In this document: piece by piece, positions 29,875-39,900 of the stretch
Numbering within the stretch: the stretch's first letter is position 1
Layout of the letters: each line of letters starts with the position of its first letter
Virus record (IMG/VR): IMGVR_UViG_3300035665_000067
Location: 1-47,355 of that record
Source of the DNA: a virus
Strand: one strand, 5' to 3'
DNA length: 47,355 nucleotides
Program-made: the position numbers and the translations under genes
Notes under the pieces: model-generated
Databases searched by the model: none
What the model was told of the DNA's origin: nothing
Seen by the model: the letters and a program-made list of their open reading frames with translations, nothing else

Positions 29875-29897
29875 AATTCTCCTATAACATCATTGTT

Positions 29898-30557
29898 ATG
29901 CCGATAACCAATAACGCTCAGGCTGAGCTACAAGCTGTTAATGAAATTCTGGCGTCTATTGGTCAGGCGCCTGTTACCACCATCGAGGCACAGACCATCA
30001 CGTATGAAGATGGTTCTACTGTCGAAGCTGTAATCAACCCGGAAGTTGCAATTACTTACGAGACTCTACAACAAGTCTCACGGGAGGTACAGGCAGAGGG
30101 GTGGACATTTAACCGAGAGGTTGAATACCCACTCACTCCAAACACTAGCGGTTATCTAGAGATGACTGGTAGTATGCTACAAGTTGATCTAAGCGATACT
30201 GTTGCTAATAGTAACTACGACACTGTTATTAGAAACGGTAGACTCTATGATCGGATCGGCCACACTGATGTATGGGATACTACCAAGACCTATGAGGTAG
30301 ATGTGGTGTGGTATTACGACTTTGCTGATCTCCCTCAGGTCTTTAGGGACTACATCACATCACGAGCAGCTACACGTTGTGCTATTCGTCTTGTTGGTGA
30401 TGTTAACCTTACCCAGGCTCTTGCTTCATTCGAGACATGGCGTAGGGCTAACTGTCTTGAGTATGAATGCAACGAAGGTGACTACACTATGTTTGGCTTC
30501 AAACAAGGTGATGGATTCTACAATAGTTATAAACCATTCAAGGCTCTTACACGATGA
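29898..30557 (+). CDS. Tail tubular protein A, T7 gp11-like, 219 aa
   Basis: Adaptor ring between portal and nozzle. N-terminal QAELQAVNEILASIGQAPVT and a later QVSREVQAEGWTFNREVEYP match the gp11 family; slightly longer than T7 gp11 (196 residues). It follows the strong terminator, so it needs its own promoter or read-through. It overlaps the next gene by 4 bases. Confidence 0.93.
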   Translation: MPITNNAQAELQAVNEILASIGQAPVTTIEAQTITYEDGSTVEAVINPEVAITYETLQQVSREVQAEGWTFNREVEYPLTPNTSGYLEMTGSMLQVDLSDTVANSNYDTVIRNGRLYDRIGHTDVWDTTKTYEVDVVWYYDFADLPQVFRDYITSRAATRCAIRLVGDVNLTQALASFETWRRANCLEYECNEGDYTMFGFKQGDGFYNSYKPFKALTR

Positions 30558-33022
30558 CAGCAATCTCTCAACGTATACCTAACTTCATTGGTGGTGTTTC
30601 CCAACAGGCTGATGAGAAGATGCTGTTGGGTCAAGTCAAAGATGCTGTGAACTGCTACCCTGATATTACCCTTGGTATGCTTAAGCGTCCTGGTGGTAAG
30701 TTCATTGGTAAGCTTGCTAGCCTCACTGCTAGTACCTCTGACTCAACTGCATGGTTCAGTATGTTTAGAGATAACCAAGAGAAGTACATTGCTAATGTTA
30801 CCTCTGCTGGTGTCGTTAAAGTATGGAACCTGTTGACTGGCTTAGCTGGTACTGTTACATATCCTGCTGGTAAGCAAGCATCTATTGAAAGCTATCTCAC
30901 AGCTACTGATTATCGTAGTATCAAAACTCTTACTATTAACGACTTCACCTATATCGTCAACAGTGAGAAGGTAGTTACTGCTAAGGCTGCCCCATCATGG
31001 AATGCTAAGCGTCAAGCTACTATTATCATTGCTGGTGTTGAGAACGATGCTACTTATACAGTTACAATCGGTGGCTCTACTTTTACCTATACATCACCAG
31101 CACCTCCTGTAGCACCTGCAACAGCACCTACTGCAACCATTGCTATTGTTGCGGCTGGGCTATCTGCTGCCATCACAAGTGGCTTTACTACTAAGACAAT
31201 CATCGATAACACCATCTACCTTACCTTTAGTTCAGATACTGATGTGTCTGGTAATGCAGGTATTGATGGTAAGAGTATTCGTGTATTTCAGGATTCAGTA
31301 GACACATTTGCACGGCTACCTGAGCAAGCGAAGCATGGTCAAGTAGTTAAGATCAACAACACTTCAGCTGGTCAAGATGACTACTACCTGAAGTTTATTG
31401 CTGATGATGGTAACAGTGGTAAGGGTTATTGGGAAGAGACAGTTGCACCTAACGTCAGCACTGGCCTAAATGAGGCTACAATGCCTGTTGCATTGATCCG
31501 CACTAGTGTTAGCCCATTGACATTTAGAGCCACCTTCCTGGACGGCTCAGAGACCGTTAACAACCTTCCTTTGCTATGGGAGCCGCGGTTGGTTGGGGAT
31601 ACTGAATCCAACAGCCACCCATCCTTTGTTGATAACACCATCCAGGATATCTTCCTATTTAACAATAGGCTTGGGTTCCTGACTGAAGATAATGTCTCCA
31701 TGTCTCAAGCCGGAGATTACTATAACTTCTACCACAAATCTGCTACTACTATCACTGCTGCTGATCCTATTGATCTTAGCTGTGCTAGTATTAAACCAGC
31801 TACTGTTCGTTCAGTTGTACCAGTCACTCAAGGTCTACTCTTGTTCAGTGATAGCCAACAGTTTCTTATGGAAGCTGAGAATGGTGCTTGGACTCCTGCT
31901 AACTGCTCTATCAGTACTATCGCTAACTATGAATGCGATCGTTACATCAAACCAATTGATCTCGGTTCTACTGTCTTGTATGTTAGTAGGAACCAGAGTT
32001 GGTCTAGAGCATTTGAGATCTTTGTTAGAGGACAACGAGAAACACCTAGCGTAACTGAGACCACTAAGATTGTCCCTGAGTGGATGCCTAACGGTATTAC
32101 AGATACCACTGGTAGCGCCCAGAATGGCCTGTGGGTGGCCTCTGGCCGTACGTCTAAGTACTTGTATATCCATAGGTACTACGAGCAGGGTGAAGAGCGT
32201 CCTATGGCTGCTTGGGTGAAGTGGTTGCTTCCCTCTAATGTCATCCATACAGCTATCCAGAACGACATCCTCTATGTACTAACTAGTGGTACAGAGGGTT
32301 ACATACTGACTCAACATAAACTTGTCCTTGCACCTAGCACAGGTGGACTCATTAACATCTTTGGTAATGCAGTTGACCCCTATCTTGATTCATGGTGTGA
32401 AGTAACTGATGTAACGATGGTATCACCAGTACCCCCTACTGCACCAACCTATAACCAAGTTAATGATACAACTAAAGTATATCTACCTACCTACTTCGAT
32501 ACTACTGAGACAATCAGATATGTGGTTGGCCTGAAGAAAGTACCACCTGTTGGTACAGAATCTGGTTATACCAATGTAGCTACACTCCTAACCGATGGCG
32601 GTGGTGTCTACTTCAATATCCCTGGTGATGCTAGCGGTAGTTACATCTATGTTGGGTATGAGTACAACATGGAGATAATACTCCCTAGGTACTACTATAA
32701 CATGGGTCAAACAGGTGTTGACTTTACTGCTGTTACTACCACATCTCGTATGGCATTCTATACAGGTCTTGGTGGTGATATCTATTTCAACCTAAAGGAC
32801 CGCACTAGGTCTGAATGGTATAATGTCAATGGTGCTAAGATTGCTGATCTTTACACTGCTGATACATCTCCATTCCGTGATGTCTTTATTTACAAAGTTC
32901 CAATCTATCAAAGGCCAGACAACTATACAATGAAAGTAACATCAAATACTCCGTTCCCTGTTAGTCTTGTGTCTATGCAGTGGGAGGGACAATATGCACC
33001 TGGCTTCTATCGGAGGACCTGA
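30554..33022 (+). CDS. Tail tubular protein B (nozzle), T7 gp12-like, 822 aa
   Basis: Forms the tail nozzle. The N-terminus AISQRIPNFIGGVSQQADEK and the later LIRTSVSPLTFRATFLDG, WEPRLVGDTESNSHPSF and NNRLGFLTEDNVSMSQAG segments match T7 gp12 very well. Length is close to 794 residues of T7. ATG start overlaps gp11-like by 4 bases; the stop is 2 bases before the next start. Confidence 0.95.
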   Translation: MTAISQRIPNFIGGVSQQADEKMLLGQVKDAVNCYPDITLGMLKRPGGKFIGKLASLTASTSDSTAWFSMFRDNQEKYIANVTSAGVVKVWNLLTGLAGTVTYPAGKQASIESYLTATDYRSIKTLTINDFTYIVNSEKVVTAKAAPSWNAKRQATIIIAGVENDATYTVTIGGSTFTYTSPAPPVAPATAPTATIAIVAAGLSAAITSGFTTKTIIDNTIYLTFSSDTDVSGNAGIDGKSIRVFQDSVDTFARLPEQAKHGQVVKINNTSAGQDDYYLKFIADDGNSGKGYWEETVAPNVSTGLNEATMPVALIRTSVSPLTFRATFLDGSETVNNLPLLWEPRLVGDTESNSHPSFVDNTIQDIFLFNNRLGFLTEDNVSMSQAGDYYNFYHKSATTITAADPIDLSCASIKPATVRSVVPVTQGLLLFSDSQQFLMEAENGAWTPANCSISTIANYECDRYIKPIDLGSTVLYVSRNQSWSRAFEIFVRGQRETPSVTETTKIVPEWMPNGITDTTGSAQNGLWVASGRTSKYLYIHRYYEQGEERPMAAWVKWLLPSNVIHTAIQNDILYVLTSGTEGYILTQHKLVLAPSTGGLINIFGNAVDPYLDSWCEVTDVTMVSPVPPTAPTYNQVNDTTKVYLPTYFDTTETIRYVVGLKKVPPVGTESGYTNVATLLTDGGGVYFNIPGDASGSYIYVGYEYNMEIILPRYYYNMGQTGVDFTAVTTTSRMAFYTGLGGDIYFNLKDRTRSEWYNVNGAKIADLYTADTSPFRDVFIYKVPIYQRPDNYTMKVTSNTPFPVSLVSMQWEGQYAPGFYRRT

Positions 33023-33024
33023 TT

Positions 33025-33918
33025 ATGATACAAGCTATCCTCGGGATTGGTAGTGCTATTATGGGCGGCCTAGCTGGGCAAGCTGAGGCTGATGCCCAGA
33101 ATGCTGCTATTGAAGCCCAGTATAAATACAGCACTCAAGCTTGGCGCTATGGTAAACGTAGCACCATGGCTGATTGGCGTCACAGTACTAAGCAGTGGCG
33201 CCTTAATGAAAAAAACGAAGAAACTCTTGGTGCATTCAAAGATGCTACCAACCTACAAGACTGGCTCTACAACTTAAAGATTCAAGACTTTGAGTATGCC
33301 TCTCAGATGAAGCAATATGCTAAGTCTGAGAAGATCTACGGTCAACAACTTACCTTCAACCAGATGGCACAAGCTGCCGCTAATGAAGCCGAGTACCGTA
33401 AGTTGGAAGACTCCATGAAGGAGATGGCGTTCCAGAACCAAGATATTGTCATTAAGGCACTGCAGTCAGAAGGTGTTGCTGCTGTTAAAGGTCAGCAAGG
33501 TAGGAGTGCAGAAAAGATGGAGCAAGCTGAGTTTGCTGCTCTTGGTCGTAACCAAGCAATCCTTGCTGAGTCATTACTCAGTGCTAAGGCTGATACATCT
33601 ACTGCTTTGCGTAAGATCGCTAATGATAAGTATGGTGCAGATCTTGCAGCAGAAGCTAGTCGTATGCTGCGTCCTGATCGTCTACCGCAACCGCCTAAGC
33701 CGCTTACTACACCACGTGCTGAGTACCTCGCTCCACGTAAACCTAAGAAGTTTGACTTCGGTCCTAAACCAATTAAAGGTGCTATGGCATCGTCTACTGG
33801 TGCATGGATGGGAGCAGCCACTCAAGGTCTAAGTAGTATTGCTGGTGCTATTGGTAGCTCGGGAAGCAAGTACGATTTTACACTTGGAGGAAGGACAAAC
33901 GCTTTAGGTGGAGTGTAA
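33025..33918 (+). CDS. Internal virion protein, T7 gp14-like, 297 aa
   Basis: Ejection protein expected to insert in the outer membrane and start DNA delivery. Start ATG 33025 (MIQAILGIGSAIMGGLAGQA) gives an N-terminal Gly/Ala-rich hydrophobic segment (about 3-17), then a long Ala/Gln/Glu helix (30-220) and a Pro-rich and Gly/Ser-rich C-terminus. Longer than T7 gp14 (196 residues). Position after gp12-like and before two large proteins is that of gene 14. Confidence 0.85.
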   Translation: MIQAILGIGSAIMGGLAGQAEADAQNAAIEAQYKYSTQAWRYGKRSTMADWRHSTKQWRLNEKNEETLGAFKDATNLQDWLYNLKIQDFEYASQMKQYAKSEKIYGQQLTFNQMAQAAANEAEYRKLEDSMKEMAFQNQDIVIKALQSEGVAAVKGQQGRSAEKMEQAEFAALGRNQAILAESLLSAKADTSTALRKIANDKYGADLAAEASRMLRPDRLPQPPKPLTTPRAEYLAPRKPKKFDFGPKPIKGAMASSTGAWMGAATQGLSSIAGAIGSSGSKYDFTLGGRTNALGGV

Positions 33919-33938
33919 TCACTAACTAACATTAAAAA

Positions 33939-36932
33939 ATGGATCAAGTAAGTTACAGAGGGTACGCCCGGAGTATAGGTTTCGATCCTATTAAAGCACC
34001 TACGGAAGGTCTTGCTCGTATGCAAGAACGCGACAACCGTATCATACGTGGTATGGAGGATAACCGTAGGGAAATTAAGCAGGTACGAGACGAGTATGGT
34101 GCTGGTCTGGAGCGTAAGCTCAGCATTGAAGCACGAGATCGTGATCAAAACTATCAGTGGGAGAAGAAGCTTGCTGAGCAGCGTCAAGAGGCTATCAGTA
34201 AGAATGCTCAAACACTAATTCAAAGTGAGCTGCAGCGTGGCAAGAACGCAGAAGCTACATTTGAAAGTCTAGCTAAATTCAGCACAACACTTACCGAAGG
34301 CCTTACTGAATATCGTAAGGCTAAGGAAGAGTCTGATATGATGTCTGGCTACATGGAAGTAGCTACAGGTGGTCTATCACCCCAACGTCAACAAGCAGTA
34401 GCTGGTGCTGAGACACTACTTAAGCAAAGTGGTGAAGCTCAGGATCAAATTGCTGAAGGCTTCCAGGCAAGAGGATTGGATCCTGTTGTTGTTACAAGTC
34501 TCCTTAGTGGTAATAAGGCACGTGACTACGGTCGCCTTAAGGCACACATGGAGATCATCAGTGCTGAGTTCCCAGCTTATGCTCAATCCAAATTGGATGA
34601 GATGGGAGCTGTTACTGCAGCCGATCGCACTGCAGCAATGCAGAGCATCTTTGGTGACTTCCTAAAAGAAAATGGTGTGTTTGGTTTGAGTGCCGACTTT
34701 ATGGCACCTGCCCTTATGAAGATGAGGGGAACCTATAACTCATACATTGAAGCCGCTAGGAAGTCAGATGTAGTTAACAAGTCCTCTATGATGCGTGATG
34801 ACGCCCTTAGTGGTATGTCACGTATCAAAACTGGTGAAAGCCTTACTGAAGCATTCAGGACCGCTGCACGTAGCTATAGGGAAGATGGTGTAACACCAGT
34901 TGGTAATGCAGATGCTAAATCTGCTATCTTCAAAGAACTTGCTGATACCACTCGTTACTCAGATGCTGATGTTGAGCGTATGCTCAAAGAAGCTCAAACA
35001 GATCAAGGTAGTTGGTTTGACCGATTCCCTCGTGATGTTGATGACCTTAGGAATGCTCGCATGAAGGATCAGGAAGCTGAATTCCAGCTTGTTGATGCTC
35101 AAGAGCGACGTGAGCTTAAGCGTCAAGAGGATCAGCTACTTGATTGGGTCAGTAATAACAACCCCAATGAAGAGACACTTACTTCTATTATCAAAGAAGC
35201 TAAGACAAAAGGTATCTCTACTGATCGTCTACAGGCATATCTTGCCTTTACTACTGAACAACAGAATGCTGACTTCTGGGGTAAGCAGTTCCGTGAGCAG
35301 TACGAACAAGGTACTCTCACTGCTGAAGATGTGGATCAACCTGGTGTACCCATTGAGGTGCGTGAGACATGGCGTACACGTGCACAGCAGCTGGATCAAC
35401 AACGGTCTGACTCTGGTATCAAACAAGAGACTATTAAGGCAGAACTGACTGATGCTCTTAAGCAGAACCTGATTGGTGATAGCACTAGCCGTAGTGCACA
35501 CTATAGTCTGCGTGGTGCTTCTGACTATGCTCTCAAGTTGTACAACCAGAAGTTCAAGCAATACGCTAAGACGATGGAACCTAGCGTTGCTGCTAATAAA
35601 GCACGCCTGGATGTGCTTACAGCTATTGAGAACAAGAAGGGTGCATTCTCTGTTATTGGGTCATCTGAAGCTGCTACAGGTAAGACGCAAGCGTTCTACG
35701 CTGCATTCACACCTGGTAAGCATCCTGGTGCTCCAGCTACTATCAACGTTATTACAACGTCTGAGGTTATCAAAAAGGTACGTGCCAACAGTAATATAAT
35801 CAACACTCAGGTACTGGCTAGCCCTGCTCTCCTCAAGGATATCGATAACCGCATTGCTAGCGGTAAGCCTATCTCTATCCCACAGATCTACACTGATTTG
35901 TCTCGGGCAATGCCTGGGATGACTCCTACTCAAATCCTTAATGCACAGCTTAAGGCAGCAGGTCTTACTCAACAAGTGCGTCCTGGCTTTAGGGATCAAT
36001 TGAACCAGATCAATGATCCGGTACTGCGTCGTATCTTAGATCAACCTCTTACTCAAGATCGCCTTAACACTACTATCATTGGTAGTGGTAATGCACCTGC
36101 TACGGTACGTACAGGCAACAGTGGTTACGCTGATGTACAAGCGTTAGGTACTGCATCTGGCTTTAAGTTCCCTCAGGTAATGGCTGCTATGTGGGCACTA
36201 GAGAGTGGGTGGGGTAAGTACACCAGTGGTAAGAATAATGTGTTTAACATTAAAGCACGCCCTGGTCAAGGTACTATGAAGAATGGTTCCTATTGGAGAG
36301 ACTATGCTTCCCCTCTGGAGTCTGCTAAGGACTTCATGAGCCTCATGACTGATCCTAGGTATGCTCCTGGACTGTCACGTGCTAAGACACCACGTCAAGC
36401 TATCGAAGCTATTGCCGCTGGTGGTTATGCTGGTGGTGAGGCTGCTTATCCTAGTAAGATCATTCGTGTGATGCAGCAGATGGGCGTAAACGTTGATCAA
36501 CCCTATACGCCTGCTGCTACTCCTGCACGTAATCAAGCATTCATGCGTCCTACACTTGCTTATATCACTGATAACATTGGACCTACTTCTACTGGTCCCC
36601 ACCTAGATGTTAAACAACAAGACAACCCAAACACACCTCAGAATGAGTTTGCTAGGGAGTTCTCAGCTAAGGCACTTGATAACTTTGTTGTTGTTGATGA
36701 CCCTCAATTTGGACGTGTTCCTTTGAGTCGTATTCCTGTTACTGATACCTTTGCTGGTCATGTAGCCCGTGGCTCTCACGGTATTGACTACGGTACAGCT
36801 AAAGGTTCTAAAGTGTTCCTGCAAAACGGAGCACGTATTGTATCTAAATCTCGCACACAACACGGAGATAAATTGGTTATTCAACTGCCGGATGGTCGGC
36901 GTTTCAGTTTCTTACATGGTAAAACCTTATGA
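33939..36932 (+). CDS. Internal virion protein, T7 gp15-like, with GH73 and degenerate M23-like domains, 997 aa
   Basis: Ejection protein with an extended helical body (about 1-700), longer than T7 gp15 (747 residues) because of added C-terminal enzymes. A glucosaminidase domain near 735-850 has MWALESGWGKYTSGKNN with Glu755 and a PLESAKDFMSLMTDPRY segment. The C-terminus (about 925-997) has HGIDYGTAKGSKVF and FSFLHGK, resembling a LytM/M23 peptidase with the HxxxD and HxH metal motifs incomplete, so it may only bind. In T7 the wall-degrading domain is in gp16 instead, so wall-cutting work seems moved to this protein. Confidence 0.85.
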   Translation: MDQVSYRGYARSIGFDPIKAPTEGLARMQERDNRIIRGMEDNRREIKQVRDEYGAGLERKLSIEARDRDQNYQWEKKLAEQRQEAISKNAQTLIQSELQRGKNAEATFESLAKFSTTLTEGLTEYRKAKEESDMMSGYMEVATGGLSPQRQQAVAGAETLLKQSGEAQDQIAEGFQARGLDPVVVTSLLSGNKARDYGRLKAHMEIISAEFPAYAQSKLDEMGAVTAADRTAAMQSIFGDFLKENGVFGLSADFMAPALMKMRGTYNSYIEAARKSDVVNKSSMMRDDALSGMSRIKTGESLTEAFRTAARSYREDGVTPVGNADAKSAIFKELADTTRYSDADVERMLKEAQTDQGSWFDRFPRDVDDLRNARMKDQEAEFQLVDAQERRELKRQEDQLLDWVSNNNPNEETLTSIIKEAKTKGISTDRLQAYLAFTTEQQNADFWGKQFREQYEQGTLTAEDVDQPGVPIEVRETWRTRAQQLDQQRSDSGIKQETIKAELTDALKQNLIGDSTSRSAHYSLRGASDYALKLYNQKFKQYAKTMEPSVAANKARLDVLTAIENKKGAFSVIGSSEAATGKTQAFYAAFTPGKHPGAPATINVITTSEVIKKVRANSNIINTQVLASPALLKDIDNRIASGKPISIPQIYTDLSRAMPGMTPTQILNAQLKAAGLTQQVRPGFRDQLNQINDPVLRRILDQPLTQDRLNTTIIGSGNAPATVRTGNSGYADVQALGTASGFKFPQVMAAMWALESGWGKYTSGKNNVFNIKARPGQGTMKNGSYWRDYASPLESAKDFMSLMTDPRYAPGLSRAKTPRQAIEAIAAGGYAGGEAAYPSKIIRVMQQMGVNVDQPYTPAATPARNQAFMRPTLAYITDNIGPTSTGPHLDVKQQDNPNTPQNEFAREFSAKALDNFVVVDDPQFGRVPLSRIPVTDTFAGHVARGSHGIDYGTAKGSKVFLQNGARIVSKSRTQHGDKLVIQLPDGRRFSFLHGKTL

Positions 36933-39900
36933 CACAAACCCCCTATGTTGACGAAGAAGAACTGAAGCGTCTAGAAGATGAAGCTCTTGCTGAAGAGAGG
37001 GCTTTACAGCAGGCAGCTCCAGCTTATAGCCCTAAGACTGCTCCACAGACAATGTACAAGGAGGCTACACCAGCTGAGAATAAGGCAGCTGGTAATGTCC
37101 AACCTGTTAAGTCTCCCCAACAGCAAGCCGTCCAACAACTTACTGGTGGTGGTCAACAGCAACCACAACAACCACTTAACCGTGGTAGTGGTTTTATCTA
37201 CGGTAGTGGTGATCCTAACGCTACCCTTGGCGAAGATATCGGTACCTACGCCCAACGTACCCTTGAGGGACTTGGTTCAGTCGGTATGGGTATCATTGAC
37301 TTTGGTATGGATGCCATTGGCCGCATTCCTGGTGCTGAGTGGATTGATGACGCATGGGATGCTAAGACTAAATTTAAGAACCCTGGCTTTCAAAAGGTAA
37401 GGGAAGTATCTTCTGTTCTTGTACCTAGTATTGGAGTTGGTGCTGCATCACGTATTGGTACTGCTGGCATGGCCGGTGGTCCTGTTGCACGTGGTCTTAC
37501 GGCACTTGGTATTAACGTTGCTGGTGATGTTGCTGTTAACGCTATTAGCGATCAATCTGAAGGTGAGACAGTATCGACGATTGTGAAAGAGGCAGCACCT
37601 TGGTTGCCTGTACCTGATGCCCTTGTGGTGAAGGACAGTGATCCTCCTGAGGTACGTCGCCAAAAGACCATCTACGAATCAGCTGGTATTAGTATCGTTG
37701 GTGATATCATCGGTTACTCAACGGCTGCAGGTCGTGGAGTAATGGATTGGTTTAAGCCTAAGGATAAGGTAGCTCAGGAGTTCATGGCTTCTGAAGTACT
37801 GGTTAATGCTGATGCACCTACTGCTACCCGATTGTCTGAGCTTGACACTCGTCGTATGGAGCTACAGCAACAGTTGGATCAGGTAGCTGCTACACCAGCT
37901 CTTGACCAAGAGACACTTAGAGCACAACTGGATATCATTGGTGAACTACAGAGTCAAATTAAAGCACTTGATAGTGAGGGCGGTAAGCTTACCCAACAGT
38001 ACACCAACACCGGTGCCTCAGATCTCACTGAGAGCCCTCTAGAATCGTTTGTAGAGCGTCAACAGGTAAGCCGTGATAGTCAGATCGATGAGGTAGGTAA
38101 GGGACGCCTTATGGACGATCCTGAAGGGGCTGGTGGTGTTGATCCAATGGTCACTCCTACTATGTTTCCTGAGGGTTCTACTGCTGCTCTTAGCATTCCT
38201 CCTGGTAGTATTGCTCGAAACATGGCTGATACTACTGCTATAAAGCTCGGTACAGCGAGTGGTTCACCTGCTCCTATCTTGTCTGAACGTGCTTACCATG
38301 ACCTCAGTAAAGGTAATGCTGTATCCCGTAACATCATTGAAGACCTAGCTGAAGGTACTCGTGCTACTGGTGACTTTGATGCTATTGTCGATGGCTTTAG
38401 GTACACCAAAGCTCAGATGAGTGATGCAGCTTGGAAGATTTACAATGACATTATCGGTACTGATAAGGTATCTGATCTCAAGAAACTCTTCCTTGATAAC
38501 CGTGATGTGAAGAACTTGCTTGATGGTCGTTCCATTAAGTATGTCAATGATGTACAAGCAGAAGCTATCGGTTTTGCTATGCGTGAGTTGACTGATAAGT
38601 ACATCGGTCAAGTTGTTACTGAGACATCAGCTCGTGTCATGGATACCGTAGGACGTGAAGTAGCCGACATTGCTGAAGGTTATAAAGCATTCCCTGAGAC
38701 TGCTGACCTTAGCCGTACTACTGAGATGCTTGGTGATCGCCTAGCTTTCCTCATGGAAGAGTACGCTCTCAATAAGTACATCGCAGGTTGGTCACTTAAA
38801 AACCAAGATCGTTGGCAGAAGTTCCTCAAAGAAGCACCTGATAAAGAGGCTGCTATTAAGCAGATCACTGAACAGTTTGACCTTAAGGTGCAAGAGAAGA
38901 ATGCTCAGGCACAAGGTTATCGGGATATGATTCGTAGGATTGCTACTGAACGTCCTGATGCTGCACAACCTCTTATTGATGCCTTTGCATTGTCTAGGGG
39001 TGATGTAGATACTCTTGATAAGCTGATGAAGTGGAGTGCCAATCAACTTAGCCCCATGGGTCTCCTTAAGAGTGGTGATGAAGGTCTAAATGCCTTTGCA
39101 CAAGGTGTATGGTCAGTTCGTTACAACAACATGTTGTCTGGTATCTCTGCTCTCAAAGCTATTACTGGTAACACTGTTGCTCTTACCCTCCGTACTAGTA
39201 ACGCATATCTTGGAACTGGCATCGGTGCATTGATGGGTCGTAACACTGTTGATGATCTTCGTAAGGCTACCCATGTCTATGGTTCATTCTGGCAGACTAA
39301 TAAGCGTGCACTGAACGATTCCTGGGATACCTTTAAGCGTACCTGGAACAACGGTAAGTGGGGCAATGATGGCCAGATGGATTTCCGTGAACTTGCACGT
39401 GAAGACCTTGTGACTGACTACAATCCTAACCTTTGGGATACCCTGGCCGATATGGAACAGGTATGGGAAAAGGATGGCAACTGGGGTCGTCTTGCTCAAT
39501 ACCGCTTTGCTAGGTTTATGTATGACCTTGGTAACTGGCGGTGGTTTAAGTACGGTACCAATGCTATGATCAGTGCTGACTCCTTTGTGCAGACTACTGT
39601 AGCCTCTCAGATGGCTCGTGCTCGTGCATGGGATGAAATCTCTAGTATCGGTTACAAAGGTGATGAACTAGCTCAACAGCTGGCTAGGGCTGAGAAGATG
39701 GCTTATGATGAGTCCTTCGATGCTCTTGGTAACCTTACCGACGCTGCTGTTAAGAATGCTGCTGGAGAGATTGCACTTAACCTTGACGATGAGACTGCTA
39801 TGTGGTTGACTCGTGGTATTAACAAACTGCCGATCCTCAAGCCATTCTTCATGTTCCCCAAGACTGGTGTTAATGGTGTCAAGGCTGCTATGTCTTACAC

